Notes: generated by a model from the sequence alone, not told the origin. DNA of 64,000 nucleotides from Nitratireductor aquimarinus (GCF_017255295.1 NZ_JAFKDE010000013.1:1-64000); one strand, 5' to 3'. Positions 45,183 through 53,471 are shown, numbered from the stretch's first letter. A program made the numbers and translations.

Positions 45183-46322
45183 TCAGCTACCCTCTCCCTG
45201 CTGCGCCTCAAGGCCCGTCGAACGCGAGCCAAGGCTTGCGAAAAGGGCCTGAATGGACGGTCTGAACATATGCTCCAGCGCACCGGCAAACAGGATCACG
45301 AGGCCCTGGATGATGACGATCATGTCGCGTGAGATGTTGGGCATCTCGAAGGCGAGTTCCGCACCGCCCTGATAGAGCATGCCGAACAGGATCGCCGCCG
45401 GCACGATGCCGGCCGGATGCGACCGGCCCATCAACGCCACCGCGATGCCGACGAAACCGGCCCCGGTAACGAAGTCGATCTGCAGCCGGTTCTGGTCGCC
45501 CATCACCGGGTTGAGCGCCATCATGCCGGCAAGCGCGCCGGAGATGAGCATGGTGATGATGATGATTTTCGTTTCGCTCACACCGGCATAGCGGGCCGCC
45601 TTGGGGCTGTAGCCGCGCATGCGGATCTCGTAGCCGAGCCGCGTGCGCCAGATCAGCACCCAGACGAAGAACGCCGCCGCCAGCGCCAGCAGGAACGACA
45701 GGTTGAAGGGCGCGGAGCGGATGGTGAAGCCCATGGCCTCGAGCATCCAGTTGAGCTTGGGCAGCTGCCCGCCTTCAAGGAAGTTGCGGGTCTGCGGGGC
45801 CTGCGCGCCGGCCGGCTTCAGCACGTTCACCAGCAGATAGACCATCAGGCTGGCGGCGATGAAGTTGAACATGATCGTCGTGATGACGATGTGCGAGCCG
45901 CGCTTTGCCTGGAAATAGGCGGGAATGAAGGCCCACGCCGCGCCGAACAGCGCCGCGCCGACAATGGCCAGCGGAAACACGAGCCACCAGGGCAGAATAC
46001 TGTCGAAGGCGAGGCAGACAACGGCCACGCCGAGCCCGCCCACATAGGCCTGTCCCTCGCCGCCGATGTTGAACAGGCTGCAATGAAAGGCCACCGCCAC
46101 CGCAAGGCCGGTGAAGATGAAGCTCGTCGCGTAATAGAGCGTGTAGGCGATGTTCTGGCCGCGTCCGAGCGCGCCATCCACCAGGATGACCGCAGCACGG
46201 ATCGGGTTTTCGCCAACCAGCATCACCACCAGGCCGGCCACCAGAAAGGCCACGGCGAGGTTGATCAGCGGGATCAGCCCGTAATCGGCCCAGGCGGGCA
46301 GTTTCGCATAGGGCGCGCTCAT
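45183..46322 (-). CDS. Nucleoside-type ABC importer permease (first permease, NupP/BmpC-like)
   Basis: 379 residues with about ten membrane segments: FNIGGEGQAYVGGLGVAV, GSHIVITTIMFNFIAASLMVYLL, RGYSPKAARYAGVSETKIIIITMLISGALAGMMALNPVMGDQNRL and GAGFVGIAVALMGRSHPAGIVPAAILFGMLYQGG are the family's conserved segments. Its ATGA start overlaps the stop of the inserted GIY-YIG gene. In the ancestral order it would have overlapped the ATPase gene in the same way. It forms a heterodimer with the 44210-45181 permease. Confidence 0.93.
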   Translation of the reverse strand: MSAPYAKLPAWADYGLIPLINLAVAFLVAGLVVMLVGENPIRAAVILVDGALGRGQNIAYTLYYATSFIFTGLAVAVAFHCSLFNIGGEGQAYVGGLGVAVVCLAFDSILPWWLVFPLAIVGAALFGAAWAFIPAYFQAKRGSHIVITTIMFNFIAASLMVYLLVNVLKPAGAQAPQTRNFLEGGQLPKLNWMLEAMGFTIRSAPFNLSFLLALAAAFFVWVLIWRTRLGYEIRMRGYSPKAARYAGVSETKIIIITMLISGALAGMMALNPVMGDQNRLQIDFVTGAGFVGIAVALMGRSHPAGIVPAAILFGMLYQGGAELAFEMPNISRDMIVIIQGLVILFAGALEHMFRPSIQALFASLGSRSTGLEAQQGEGS

Positions 46323-47268
46323 TCCGCCGCCTCCTTCGAGATCTCGTTTGAAGTTGTACGAGAGTCAAGCCAGGCACCCAGAGGCATACCTGTGGTGGAA
46401 TGTTTCCATTCCTTAGGCCCGCTGGACTGTCTATTCAGAATTACAGCAGCAGCCGCACTTGAGCTGTTAAAGAGCGTGTCCTCTTGAAATTTGAGGAACT
46501 CACCTTTGTCAGTTCGTTTTAAAACACCCTGATCTATAAGCGATTTTCTAAGGGGAGCGTAATTGTTCGTTTGATATCGTTCATCTGATATAGCGCTTGA
46601 TCCAGAAAGGACGATGAACTCGTTATCTCTTATCACTGCATGTGCTTTGACGCCGGATTTATGCTTTATAATTAGAATATCTTCTGAGTCGTCAAAACTG
46701 TTGGCTTTTTGCTTGATTTTCTCGCTTATCGCGCCTCTAAAAATGTTGATGTCTAGAACTGGCAGTATCAGTTTAACCTGATCAAGGAAGTTTTCCATGT
46801 CGGCTTGATCTGCTTCACCGAGGCCACCAGCCAGTTCATTTGGCGAGATCTGATTGTCCAGATGAGCACGCTTTCCGTCACTCGCTAGTTGGATCATCTT
46901 CGATTCAAGAGCAAGAAAGTGCCCAGCGGTGAAATTTGAGTCTGATGTCGTGATAATTGCGACTGTATCCGTCCAGTCTTTGTTTTTCAGTTGGGTGCGC
47001 AGGCGGTCGGAAAGTGTTGATGCCTGTCCGACATAAGCGCGCACTCCCATCGGGTGACTGAGATCCTCACCTTGCAGGATATAGCAGCCAGGTCTTTGGG
47101 CTTCTTCGCGGTCGAATAGCTCAGCAATTCTGATGTTCTTTGCGAGAATTACTGACCCTGTCCAGTTGGGTATGCTCGCAACGATCAGCCCGTTCGCCGA
47201 CCCGTCAACTAGGAACAATCTTATGGATTGTCCCCGTTTTGCGCGCGCGCTCATTCCGCCGCCTCCTT
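46313..47268. repeat. 24-bp perfect direct repeats bounding an inserted gene in the nucleoside operon
   Basis: The copies lie at 46313-46336 and 47245-47268, 932 bases apart. On the minus strand each reads AAGGAGG, CGGCGGA, ATGA, GCGCGC without gaps: a Shine-Dalgarno site, spacer, stop/start overlap and first codons. All 24 bases are identical. Between them lies only the GIY-YIG nuclease gene. Confidence 0.93.
46319..47254 (-). CDS. GIY-YIG nuclease with C-terminal DUF4357-like domain, inserted in operon
   Basis: 311 residues. The GIY-YIG domain spans about 54-135: G56-C57-Y58 and Y74-V75-G76 form the two strands, with R84 (STLSDRLRTQL), metal-binding E117 (ALESKMIQLA) and N134 in the expected places, so the nuclease should be active. 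The C-terminal part (about 200-300; FIVLSGSSAISDERY ... FQEDTLFNSSSAAAAVILNRQSSGPKEWK) looks like DUF4357, which is often found in DNA-modification contexts. Base use differs strongly from its neighbours: 46621-46680 is 35% G+C and 46501-46560 is 42%. The first codons (MSA) copy the downstream permease and the last codons (KEAAE) copy the upstream ATPase. It is horizontally acquired. Confidence 0.88.
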   Translation of the reverse strand: MSARAKRGQSIRLFLVDGSANGLIVASIPNWTGSVILAKNIRIAELFDREEAQRPGCYILQGEDLSHPMGVRAYVGQASTLSDRLRTQLKNKDWTDTVAIITTSDSNFTAGHFLALESKMIQLASDGKRAHLDNQISPNELAGGLGEADQADMENFLDQVKLILPVLDINIFRGAISEKIKQKANSFDDSEDILIIKHKSGVKAHAVIRDNEFIVLSGSSAISDERYQTNNYAPLRKSLIDQGVLKRTDKGEFLKFQEDTLFNSSSAAAAVILNRQSSGPKEWKHSTTGMPLGAWLDSRTTSNEISKEAAE

Positions 47269-48783
47269 TTCCTCGACGCCGGCCATGAGCAGGCCAAGTT
47301 CGCTTTCGCTTGCTTCGGGTCCGCGCTCGCCGACGACACGGCCGGCGAACATCACCAGAATGCGGTCGGACAGCGAGCGGATTTCATCCAGCTCCACAGA
47401 GACCAGAAGAACGGCCTTGCCCTGGTCGCGCATGTCGATCAGCCGTTTGTGGATGAACTCGATCGCGCCCACATCCACGCCGCGCGTCGGCTGGCCGACG
47501 ATCAGCACTTTCGGGTCCTGTTCGATCTCGCGGGCCAGCACGATCTTCTGCTGGTTGCCGCCGGAGAAATTGGCCGTCTTCAGCCGGCAGTCCGGCGGGC
47601 GGATATCGTATTTCTCGATCTTCTCGCGCGCATCGGCGCGGATCGCCTCAATGTTGAGGAAAGGGCCGTTCAGATATTTTGCCTGCCGGTGATAGCCCAG
47701 CATGGCGTTTTCGTTCTCCTCGAAAGGCAGCACGAGACCGACATGGTGGCGGTCTTCCGGCACATGGGCCATGCCGCGTTCGCGCAGGTCGGCGGGGTCG
47801 GCCGCACCCGTCAGGTCCACTGGTTCGCCATCCAGCGTCACCGTTCCCGAAACCGCCTTCTGCACGCCGGTGATGGCGTCGAGAAGCTGCGACTGGCCGT
47901 TGCCGGCCACGCCCGCAATGCCGACGATCTCGCCCGCGCGCACATCCAGCGACAGGTTGTCGACCATGGTGACGCCGCGCGAATCCTTGACCGTCAGTCC
48001 CTTGACCGAAAGAAGAACGTCACCCGGCGTCGCCTCGCCCTTTTCCACCTGCAGCAGAACGCGCCGGCCCACCATGAGCTCGGCCAGTTCTTCCACATTG
48101 GTCTCGGAGGTCTTGCGAGTGGCCACCATCGTGCCCTGGCGCATGACCGACACATTGTCGGTGATGGCCATGATCTCGCGCAGCTTGTGCGTGATGAGGA
48201 TGATGGTCTTTCCCTCATCCTTTAGCTGCTCCAGAATGCGGAACAGATGGTCCGCCTCGGCAGGCGTCAGAACGCCGGTCGGCTCGTCGAGGATCAGAAT
48301 GTCAGCGCCGCGATAAAGCGCCTTCAGGATCTCCACGCGCTGCTGCAGGCCCACCGGCAGATCTTCAATGATCGCATCGGGGTCCACTTCCAGCCCGTAG
48401 TCGCGCTCCAGCCGCTCCAGCTCCGAACGGGCCTTGGCGATGGAGGTGTTGAGCAGCGCTTCGCCCTCGGCCCCCAGAATGACGTTTTCCAGAACGGAGA
48501 AATTCTCCACAAGCATGAAGTGCTGATGCACCATGCCGATGCCCAGCGCGATGGCGTCGCTCGGCGTGTTGATGGTCGCCTTCCTGCCGGCGACATCAAT
48601 GCGCCCCCTGTCGGCCTGGTAGAAGCCGTAGAGGATCGACATCAGTGTCGATTTGCCGGCCCCATTCTCGCCAATGATGCCATGGATCGTTCCGGCGGTG
48701 ATCTTCAGATCGATGTTGCGGTTTGCGTGAACCGCCCCAAAGCTCTTGCTGATGCCCTTGAGCTCGATTGCCGTGTCAGCCAT
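47251..48783 (-). CDS. Nucleoside-type ABC importer ATP-binding protein (duplicated ATPase)
   Basis: 510 residues with two ABC domains, as in sugar and nucleoside importers. The N-terminal one has GIIGENGAGKSTLMSILYG, LPVGLQQRVEILKALYRGADILILDEPTGVLTP; the C-terminal one has GIAGVAGNGQSQLLDAITG and FSGGNQQKIVLAREIEQDPKVLIVGQPTRGVDVG. The second P-loop is degenerate (AGNGQS), as is normal in this family. It heads the operon and ends EEKEAAE, with its TGA overlapping the start of the GIY-YIG gene. No BMP-type binding protein gene is in the window. Confidence 0.95.
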   Translation of the reverse strand: MADTAIELKGISKSFGAVHANRNIDLKITAGTIHGIIGENGAGKSTLMSILYGFYQADRGRIDVAGRKATINTPSDAIALGIGMVHQHFMLVENFSVLENVILGAEGEALLNTSIAKARSELERLERDYGLEVDPDAIIEDLPVGLQQRVEILKALYRGADILILDEPTGVLTPAEADHLFRILEQLKDEGKTIILITHKLREIMAITDNVSVMRQGTMVATRKTSETNVEELAELMVGRRVLLQVEKGEATPGDVLLSVKGLTVKDSRGVTMVDNLSLDVRAGEIVGIAGVAGNGQSQLLDAITGVQKAVSGTVTLDGEPVDLTGAADPADLRERGMAHVPEDRHHVGLVLPFEENENAMLGYHRQAKYLNGPFLNIEAIRADAREKIEKYDIRPPDCRLKTANFSGGNQQKIVLAREIEQDPKVLIVGQPTRGVDVGAIEFIHKRLIDMRDQGKAVLLVSVELDEIRSLSDRILVMFAGRVVGERGPEASESELGLLMAGVEEKEAAE

Positions 48784-48965
48784 CGGCGACCCACTTCCCC
48801 GTTTTTATCAATTGGTCAAATGCAGTATCACGGCGTTCCGCCACCTGCCAACCGCGCGCTGCGCGGCAGCAACGAAACGTCCCTTGGGGCACTCTCGACA
48901 AATCGGGCCTTGCTTGTCAATTTCCCGGCGCGAGAATGCACCGAAACCGCAGAAAGAAGCGTGCC

Positions 48966-49169
48966 ATGACGGAAGACCGGATCACCCAGCTCGAAATCCT
49001 GGCCGCCGAGCAGGAAAAGACCATCGAAGAGCTTTCGACGGAACTCACCCGCCAGTGGCGCGAGATGGAGGCGCTGAAGAAAAAACTCCAGCGCCTGTCC
49101 GAGCGTTTCATGGAACTGGAAGAGCAGACGGCGGGCGACGTGCCGGTGACGAAGCCGCCGCACTGGTGA
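48966..49169 (+). CDS. slyX: SlyX family protein
   Basis: 67 residues, nearly all one coiled coil: ITQLEILAAEQEKTIEELSTELTRQWREMEALKKKLQRLSERFMELEEQ, ending in the typical VTKPPHW. SlyX proteins are small and of unknown function. The ATG at 48966 is preferred over upstream in-frame starts that have no homology. It is divergent from the nucleoside ABC operon. Nine G residues in a row (49170-49178) follow the stop codon. A decayed second copy lies at 50826-50972. Confidence 0.92.
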   Translation: MTEDRITQLEILAAEQEKTIEELSTELTRQWREMEALKKKLQRLSERFMELEEQTAGDVPVTKPPHW

Positions 49170-49215
49170 GGGGGGGGGTAACCCTTGCCATTTTCACGGG
49201 CTGTTCCATGCGGGT

Positions 49216-49827
49216 TTACGCTTCCGGTGTCACCAGCGCCTCGAAAGCCCGGCGCATCTCGGTGCGGGCGGCGTGTTCGGATATTTGCCCGTCGAGCAGC
49301 GCGCGCGCCAGTTCTTCCACGGCCCCGAACAGCGCGATCATCCGGGCCTGCGCGGGCATGTCGCCTGCCGGAAAGCAGGGGGCGAGAAGCCGTGTCAGCA
49401 TATCGCAGAAAGCGGTGCGGATTTCCGTGCCGATCATGCCGTGCTCGGGGTAGGAGCGCAGGGCGGCGATGGTCGCTTCGTAAACCCGCCCGTGCCGTGT
49501 GATGCAGGCGATATAGCTGTCGGCGAACATGTTTGCAGCATCGCGGGGCGTGGGCGGGCGGTGGGCCATGCCGGCTTCGAGATCGGCAAAGAGCCGCTGA
49601 TCATAGCGCCGATAGAGCGCGAGCAGCAGCCCCATGCGCGTGCCGAACTGGCTATAGGTGACAGGTTTGGTGACGCCTGCGGCCTCGGCCAGCGTCTGGA
49701 GCGTCAGCGCATCGGAACCCCTGGTGTCCAGAATGTCCGCCGCAAGGTCGAGAAGGAGGTTGCGGCGGTCTTCGCGTTTGAGGCGCTTGCGCGGGGTGGC
49801 GCTATCCTGATTTTGCTGGCCTGACAT
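49216..49827 (-). CDS. TetR-family transcriptional regulator
   Basis: 203 residues from the ATG at 49827. The helix-turn-helix is ILDTRGSDALTLQTLAEAAGVTKPVTYSQFGTRMGLLLALYRRYDQ (about residues 30-75), and the rest is a ligand-binding helical domain with FAD/SYIACITRHGRVYEATIAAL. The -10-like TATAAG lies seven bases before this ATG; AAGG there could also act as ribosome site, so a leaderless start is less sure than at the other regulators. It lies directly after the CMD-family gene in the same direction, and may control it. Confidence 0.9.
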   Translation of the reverse strand: MSGQQNQDSATPRKRLKREDRRNLLLDLAADILDTRGSDALTLQTLAEAAGVTKPVTYSQFGTRMGLLLALYRRYDQRLFADLEAGMAHRPPTPRDAANMFADSYIACITRHGRVYEATIAALRSYPEHGMIGTEIRTAFCDMLTRLLAPCFPAGDMPAQARMIALFGAVEELARALLDGQISEHAARTEMRRAFEALVTPEA

Positions 49828-49898
49828 GGCTTGCCTTATAGACAATCGCGATCATGCGGGCCAGCGGGCGGCGCGGTGACCGCCCGCTGGTCTGCATG

Positions 49899-50447
49899 TC
49901 AGTCGCGGTTCTGGAGCGGCACTTTCGGGAAGTCGATTTTCGGCTGCACGATGTTGTTGACCCAGTTGCTGAAGCTGTTCATCGCTGTCCACGCGCAGAT
50001 CTGAATCAGCTTTTTCTCCGAAATGCCGGCCTGCGCGGCGCGTTCGAAATCATGCGTTTCCAGATTGCCGCGCTGTGCAATCAGGCGGAGCGCCAGGTCG
50101 ATGACCGCCTGTTCGCAGGCGTCATCCGCCTCGCCGCGCTGTGCGGCGACGCATTCCTCGGCGCTCATGCCGGCTTTCTTGCCCGAGAAAGTGTGTCCGC
50201 TGACGCAGTAATGGCAGCCATTGCTGTTGGCCACGGCGAGCGAGATCATCTCGCGCTCGCGGACGGACAGATGGCTGGCTGCCTCCACGGCTTCCTGAAA
50301 GGCCAGATAGCCATTGAGCGTCGCGCCATCGATGCCGAGCGCGCCGAAGAAGTTCGGCACCATGCCGTACTGGGCTTTGAAGCCTTCGAGGGTCGGGGTG
50401 GCGGCTTCATCGGCCGTTTCGATGGTGACCGGGGTCATTTTCAGCAT
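49899..50447 (-). CDS. Carboxymuconolactone decarboxylase/AhpD-like peroxidase-related protein
   Basis: 182 residues from the ATG at 50447, which has GGAGA at good spacing; an ATG 12 bases upstream is possible. The AhpD core SVREREMISLAVANSNGCHYCVSGHTFSGKKAG has the redox CxxC (C78, C81) and H85. AhpD-like proteins reduce peroxides or serve as thiol adaptors. The long C-terminal helix ending WVNNIVQPKIDFPKVPLQNRD is typical of the uncharacterised peroxidase-related group. Its 5' leader contains a 16-base tandem repeat (50458-50505). Confidence 0.92.
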   Translation of the reverse strand: MLKMTPVTIETADEAATPTLEGFKAQYGMVPNFFGALGIDGATLNGYLAFQEAVEAASHLSVREREMISLAVANSNGCHYCVSGHTFSGKKAGMSAEECVAAQRGEADDACEQAVIDLALRLIAQRGNLETHDFERAAQAGISEKKLIQICAWTAMNSFSNWVNNIVQPKIDFPKVPLQNRD

Positions 50448-50457
50448 GGGGTTCTCC

Positions 50458-50505
50458 ATGGGGGATTTGGGAATGGGGGGATTTGGGAATGGGGAGGAAT
50501 TGGGT
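50458..50505. repeat. Short tandem repeat in the leader of the CMD-family gene
   Basis: A 15-16-base unit, TGGGGGATTTGGGAA, occurs about three times, the last copy diverged. It is directly upstream of the start codon at 50447 (minus strand), so copy number could alter spacing to a promoter. Confidence 0.7.
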
Positions 50506-51166
50506 TGAAGTTCAACGCGCGGGCGCTTGAACCTGCGTTGGGTTCGTATGTGTAAGACCGGAAGAGAGACGGTGCGTGTAAGCCTGGCCGTCAATCCGCG
50601 ATCTATCCCATCGCGGGAGGGCAATGGGTGCAGCGGGGGCGGGCGGGTGCTGTGGCCCGCGTGTGCCGGTCAGCGGCTTGGTTTACGAACTGCATGATCC
50701 TGTCCACGGTTTGCGGCGTGCCGCGTGTTGTGCAGTCGCTATATACTTATGGTAACTTAATTTGCAAGAGCCCTGTAGGGATGGCGAAGTCCGCATGGCG
50801 GCTGCCCTGAGAGACGGCAACGAGAGGCCCGTCGAAGAGCCTTCGGCGGGACACGCCAGCCAGTGGCGCGTGATGGAGGCGCCTTAGATGGGCTCGAACG
50901 CTTTGAACGCCTCTGGGAACAATTCATGGAACTGGATGAGAAAACGGCCGGCGACGCGCCGCCACAATGATGAGGGCTTTTCGCTTTTACGCGGTAGCCA
51001 CAAAGGTGGCGGTCAGTCCGGGCGCCCTGTGCAGCCCGGATTCCAGGGAAGGGCGTTCGGCGGTGCTCAGGCCGGGGCCATCCGCTCGCAAGCCCGTCGA
51101 GGACCTGCATGAATGGCGCAGGGAGGTTATCGGGCGTTTCCTGGTATTATGGCCGGTTCACGGCTT
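50506..51166. other. Gene-poor stretch with slyX relic
   Basis: Apart from the slyX-like remnant at 50826-50972, there is no convincing coding sequence. Several plus-strand frames of 60-75 codons lack ribosome sites and family resemblance. Base composition falls from G+C-rich to A+T-rich toward the right. Confidence 0.5.
50826..50972 (+). pseudogene. Degenerate slyX copy
   Basis: The stretch reads GTCGAAGAGCCTTCGG, GCCAGTGGCGCGTGATGGAG, TTCATGGAACTGGATGAGAA, GGCCGGCGACG, lining up in order with slyX bases 49019-49142. After GTG ATG GAG GCG CCT the frame meets TAG (50885-50887), and the start region is lost. It is a second, broken copy or a xenologous remnant 1.8 kb from the intact gene. Confidence 0.8.
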
Positions 51167-51346
51167 CTATTTATAAGTAAAGAATTTCATTTTCTCTTGA
51201 AGGTGGGATAAGTGCGTTATCACAAGGGCGTTTGACACGCCTAGAACGATGGGCAGAATGCACTTATCCTGCAGCGCTTCGTAGATTATAAAATTTGCAA
51301 CGGCAATTGTAATCAATGCGAAGGCAAACTGAATCGCTTTTATCAT
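51167..51346 (-). CDS. Small membrane protein of unknown function
   Basis: 59 residues from the ATG at 51346 (AAGAGAG before it). Two hydrophobic segments, IQFAFALITIAVANFIIYEAL and ILPIVLGVSNALVITHL, suggest a hairpin in the membrane with a short loop QDKC. The coding sequence is A+T-rich, unlike its surroundings, pointing to foreign origin. No family was recognised, and the gene may be an orphan. Confidence 0.5.
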   Translation of the reverse strand: MIKAIQFAFALITIAVANFIIYEALQDKCILPIVLGVSNALVITHLSHLQEKMKFFTYK

Positions 51347-51705
51347 AATTTTCTCTCTTGAATAAAAACTATATTGCCATTCGTCGGCGATCCCGTTGAT
51401 TTGCATAGAAGAAGGCGTCGCCAGATGGCGAAGGCTGTATCAAATGCAGCTCCGGCGGCGTCTGAGGCGCAGGAGTAGGTTGCGTTTGTGGTTGTGGCGT
51501 TATGAGGTTTCGGATGCCAAAGGTAAGAAGCTAAGCATATTTTTCATAATAGATTTGAAAAATTCTAATTTTTACTAGGTAATTAGCAGCGCTCTTTAAA
51601 ATAATGCGAATTTCCATTTGGTCAACTTGGTATTTCGAATAAATAGATTACGTTATGTTCTGTATTTGATTTTGAGGAAACCTGCTTCATCTCAAAAGAC
51701 AGGCA
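51347..51705. other. A+T-rich stretch without genes
   Basis: No convincing frame on either strand. It is clearly richer in A+T than most of the window, notably 51520-51680. With the small membrane gene it may be the remains of an acquired segment. Nothing else was seen. Confidence 0.5.
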
Positions 51706-51740
51706 TTAAAAAACCCCGCCGGAGCGATCCGGCGGGGTCT
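51706..51740 (-). terminator. Rho-independent terminator of rpsA
   Basis: Read on the minus strand: CCCCGCCGG, ATCGCT loop, CCGGCGGGG, then TTTTTTAATG. Nine-bp perfect stem, 30 bases after the rpsA stop. Confidence 0.92.
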
Positions 51741-51767
51741 TTGTTTTCAGGCCTGATCGGCTGACGA

Positions 51768-53471
51768 TTACTCGTCGCCGCCCTGCTTCTTCAGGGCTGC
51801 GCCCAGAATGTCGCCGAGCGAAGCGCCGGAGTCGGTGGAACCGAACTGTGCGACAGCTTCCTTCTCTTCGGCGATTTCCAGCGCCTTGATCGAGACGTTG
51901 ATGCGACGGGTCTTCTTGTCGAAGACGGTGACGCGGGCGTCCACCTTCTGGCCGACGGAGAAGCGCTCGGGGCGCTGCTCTGCACGGTCACGCGACAGGT
52001 CGGAGCGCTTGATGAAGCTCTCGACGTCGTGATCGACCAGCAGAACCTCGAGGCCGCCGTCTTTCACGCCGGTCACTTCACAGGTCACAACCGCGCCCTT
52101 GCGCAGTTCGCCGGAAGCAGCGGCTTCGCCGATGGAGTCATGACCAAGCTGCTTGATGCCGAGAGAGATGCGCTCCTTGTCGACGTCCACGTCGAGAACC
52201 TGCGCCTTCACCACGTCGCCGCGGTTGTACTCTTCGATCACCTGCTCGCCCGGACGGTTCCAGTCGAGATCGGAAAGGTGGACCATGCCGTCCACGTCGC
52301 CGTCCAGGCCGATGAACAGACCGAACTCGGTCTTGTTCTTGACCTCGCCCTCGACAACGGAGCCGACGGTGTGGTTGCGGGCGAATGCCTCCCACGGGTT
52401 CTCGAGCGTCTGCTTGAGGCCCAGCGAGATGCGGCGCTTCACCGGATCCACTTCCAGCACGACAACTTCGACTTCCTGCGTGGTGGAAAGGATCTTGCCC
52501 GGATGAACGTTCTTTTTCGTCCAGGACATTTCCGAAACGTGGATCAGGCCTTCGATGCCCGGCTCCAGCTCCACAAACGCACCGTAGTCGGTGATGTTGG
52601 TGACGCGACCCAGAACCTTCTTGCCAAGCGGGTACTTGCCGCCGATGCCGTCCCACGGATCGGCTTCGAGCTGCTTCATGCCCAGCGAGATGCGGTGGGT
52701 TTCCTGGTTGATGCGGATGATCTGCACCTTGACCGTCTGACCGATGTTGAGGATCTCGGTCGGATGGTTGACACGACGCCATGCCATGTCGGTGACGTGC
52801 AGCAGGCCGTCGATGCCGCCCAGGTCAACGAACGCACCGTAGTCGGTGATGTTCTTGACCACGCCTTCGACCACCTGACCCTCTTCGAGGTTCTGGACGA
52901 TCTCGGAGCGCTGCTCGGCGCGGCTCTCTTCGAGAACCGTGCGGCGGGACACGACGATGTTGCCGCGGCGCTTGTCCATCTTGAGGATTTCGAAGGGCTG
53001 CGGGGTGTGCATCAGCGGGGTGACGTCGCGGATCGGACGAATGTCGACCTGCGAACGCGGCAGGAAGGCCACGGCGCCGTCCAGATCGACGGTGAAGCCG
53101 CCCTTGACCTGGTTGAAGATGAAGCCCTCGACGCGCTCGCCGGCGTTGAACTTCGCTTCCAGCTTGACCCAGCTTTCCTCGCGGCGTGCTTTCTCGCGGC
53201 TCAGCATTGCCTCGCCAAGCGCGTTCTCGATGCGCTCGACATAGACTTCAACTTCGTCGCCGACCTTGAGGTCCGATTCCTTGCCCTTCGTGCCGAATTC
53301 CTTCAGCGGGACACGGCCCTCGACCTTGAGGCCGACATCGACGATCGCCATGTCTTTTTCGATGGCGGTGACGATGCCCTTTACGACGGAGCCTTCAGCG
53401 GCGTCGCGTTCGTTGAAGGATTCTTCGAGAAGGCTCGCGAAATCATCGCGAGACGGATTGAATTCTGACAT
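51768..53471 (-). CDS. rpsA: 30S ribosomal protein S1
   Basis: 567 residues from the ATG at 53471. S1 binds mRNA and brings it to the 30S subunit. Six S1 (OB-fold) domains run along the chain, with repeats such as VEGVVKNITDYGAFVDLGGIDGLLHVTDMAWRRVNHP, VLGRVTNITDYGAFVELEPGIEGLIHVSEMSWTKKNVHPGK and VVEGEVKNKTEFGLFIGLDGDVDGMVHLSDLDW. Frames extending to 53651 cross the intergenic leader and are rejected. The cmk-rpsA pairing is conserved in alphaproteobacteria; the leader of about 150 bases (53472-53619) may hold its own promoter. Confidence 0.97.
   Translation of the reverse strand: MSEFNPSRDDFASLLEESFNERDAAEGSVVKGIVTAIEKDMAIVDVGLKVEGRVPLKEFGTKGKESDLKVGDEVEVYVERIENALGEAMLSREKARREESWVKLEAKFNAGERVEGFIFNQVKGGFTVDLDGAVAFLPRSQVDIRPIRDVTPLMHTPQPFEILKMDKRRGNIVVSRRTVLEESRAEQRSEIVQNLEEGQVVEGVVKNITDYGAFVDLGGIDGLLHVTDMAWRRVNHPTEILNIGQTVKVQIIRINQETHRISLGMKQLEADPWDGIGGKYPLGKKVLGRVTNITDYGAFVELEPGIEGLIHVSEMSWTKKNVHPGKILSTTQEVEVVVLEVDPVKRRISLGLKQTLENPWEAFARNHTVGSVVEGEVKNKTEFGLFIGLDGDVDGMVHLSDLDWNRPGEQVIEEYNRGDVVKAQVLDVDVDKERISLGIKQLGHDSIGEAAASGELRKGAVVTCEVTGVKDGGLEVLLVDHDVESFIKRSDLSRDRAEQRPERFSVGQKVDARVTVFDKKTRRINVSIKALEIAEEKEAVAQFGSTDSGASLGDILGAALKKQGGDE

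Noticed and set aside
52029-53468. 479-codon open frame antisense to rpsA
   Set aside because: Shadow of the S1 repeats.
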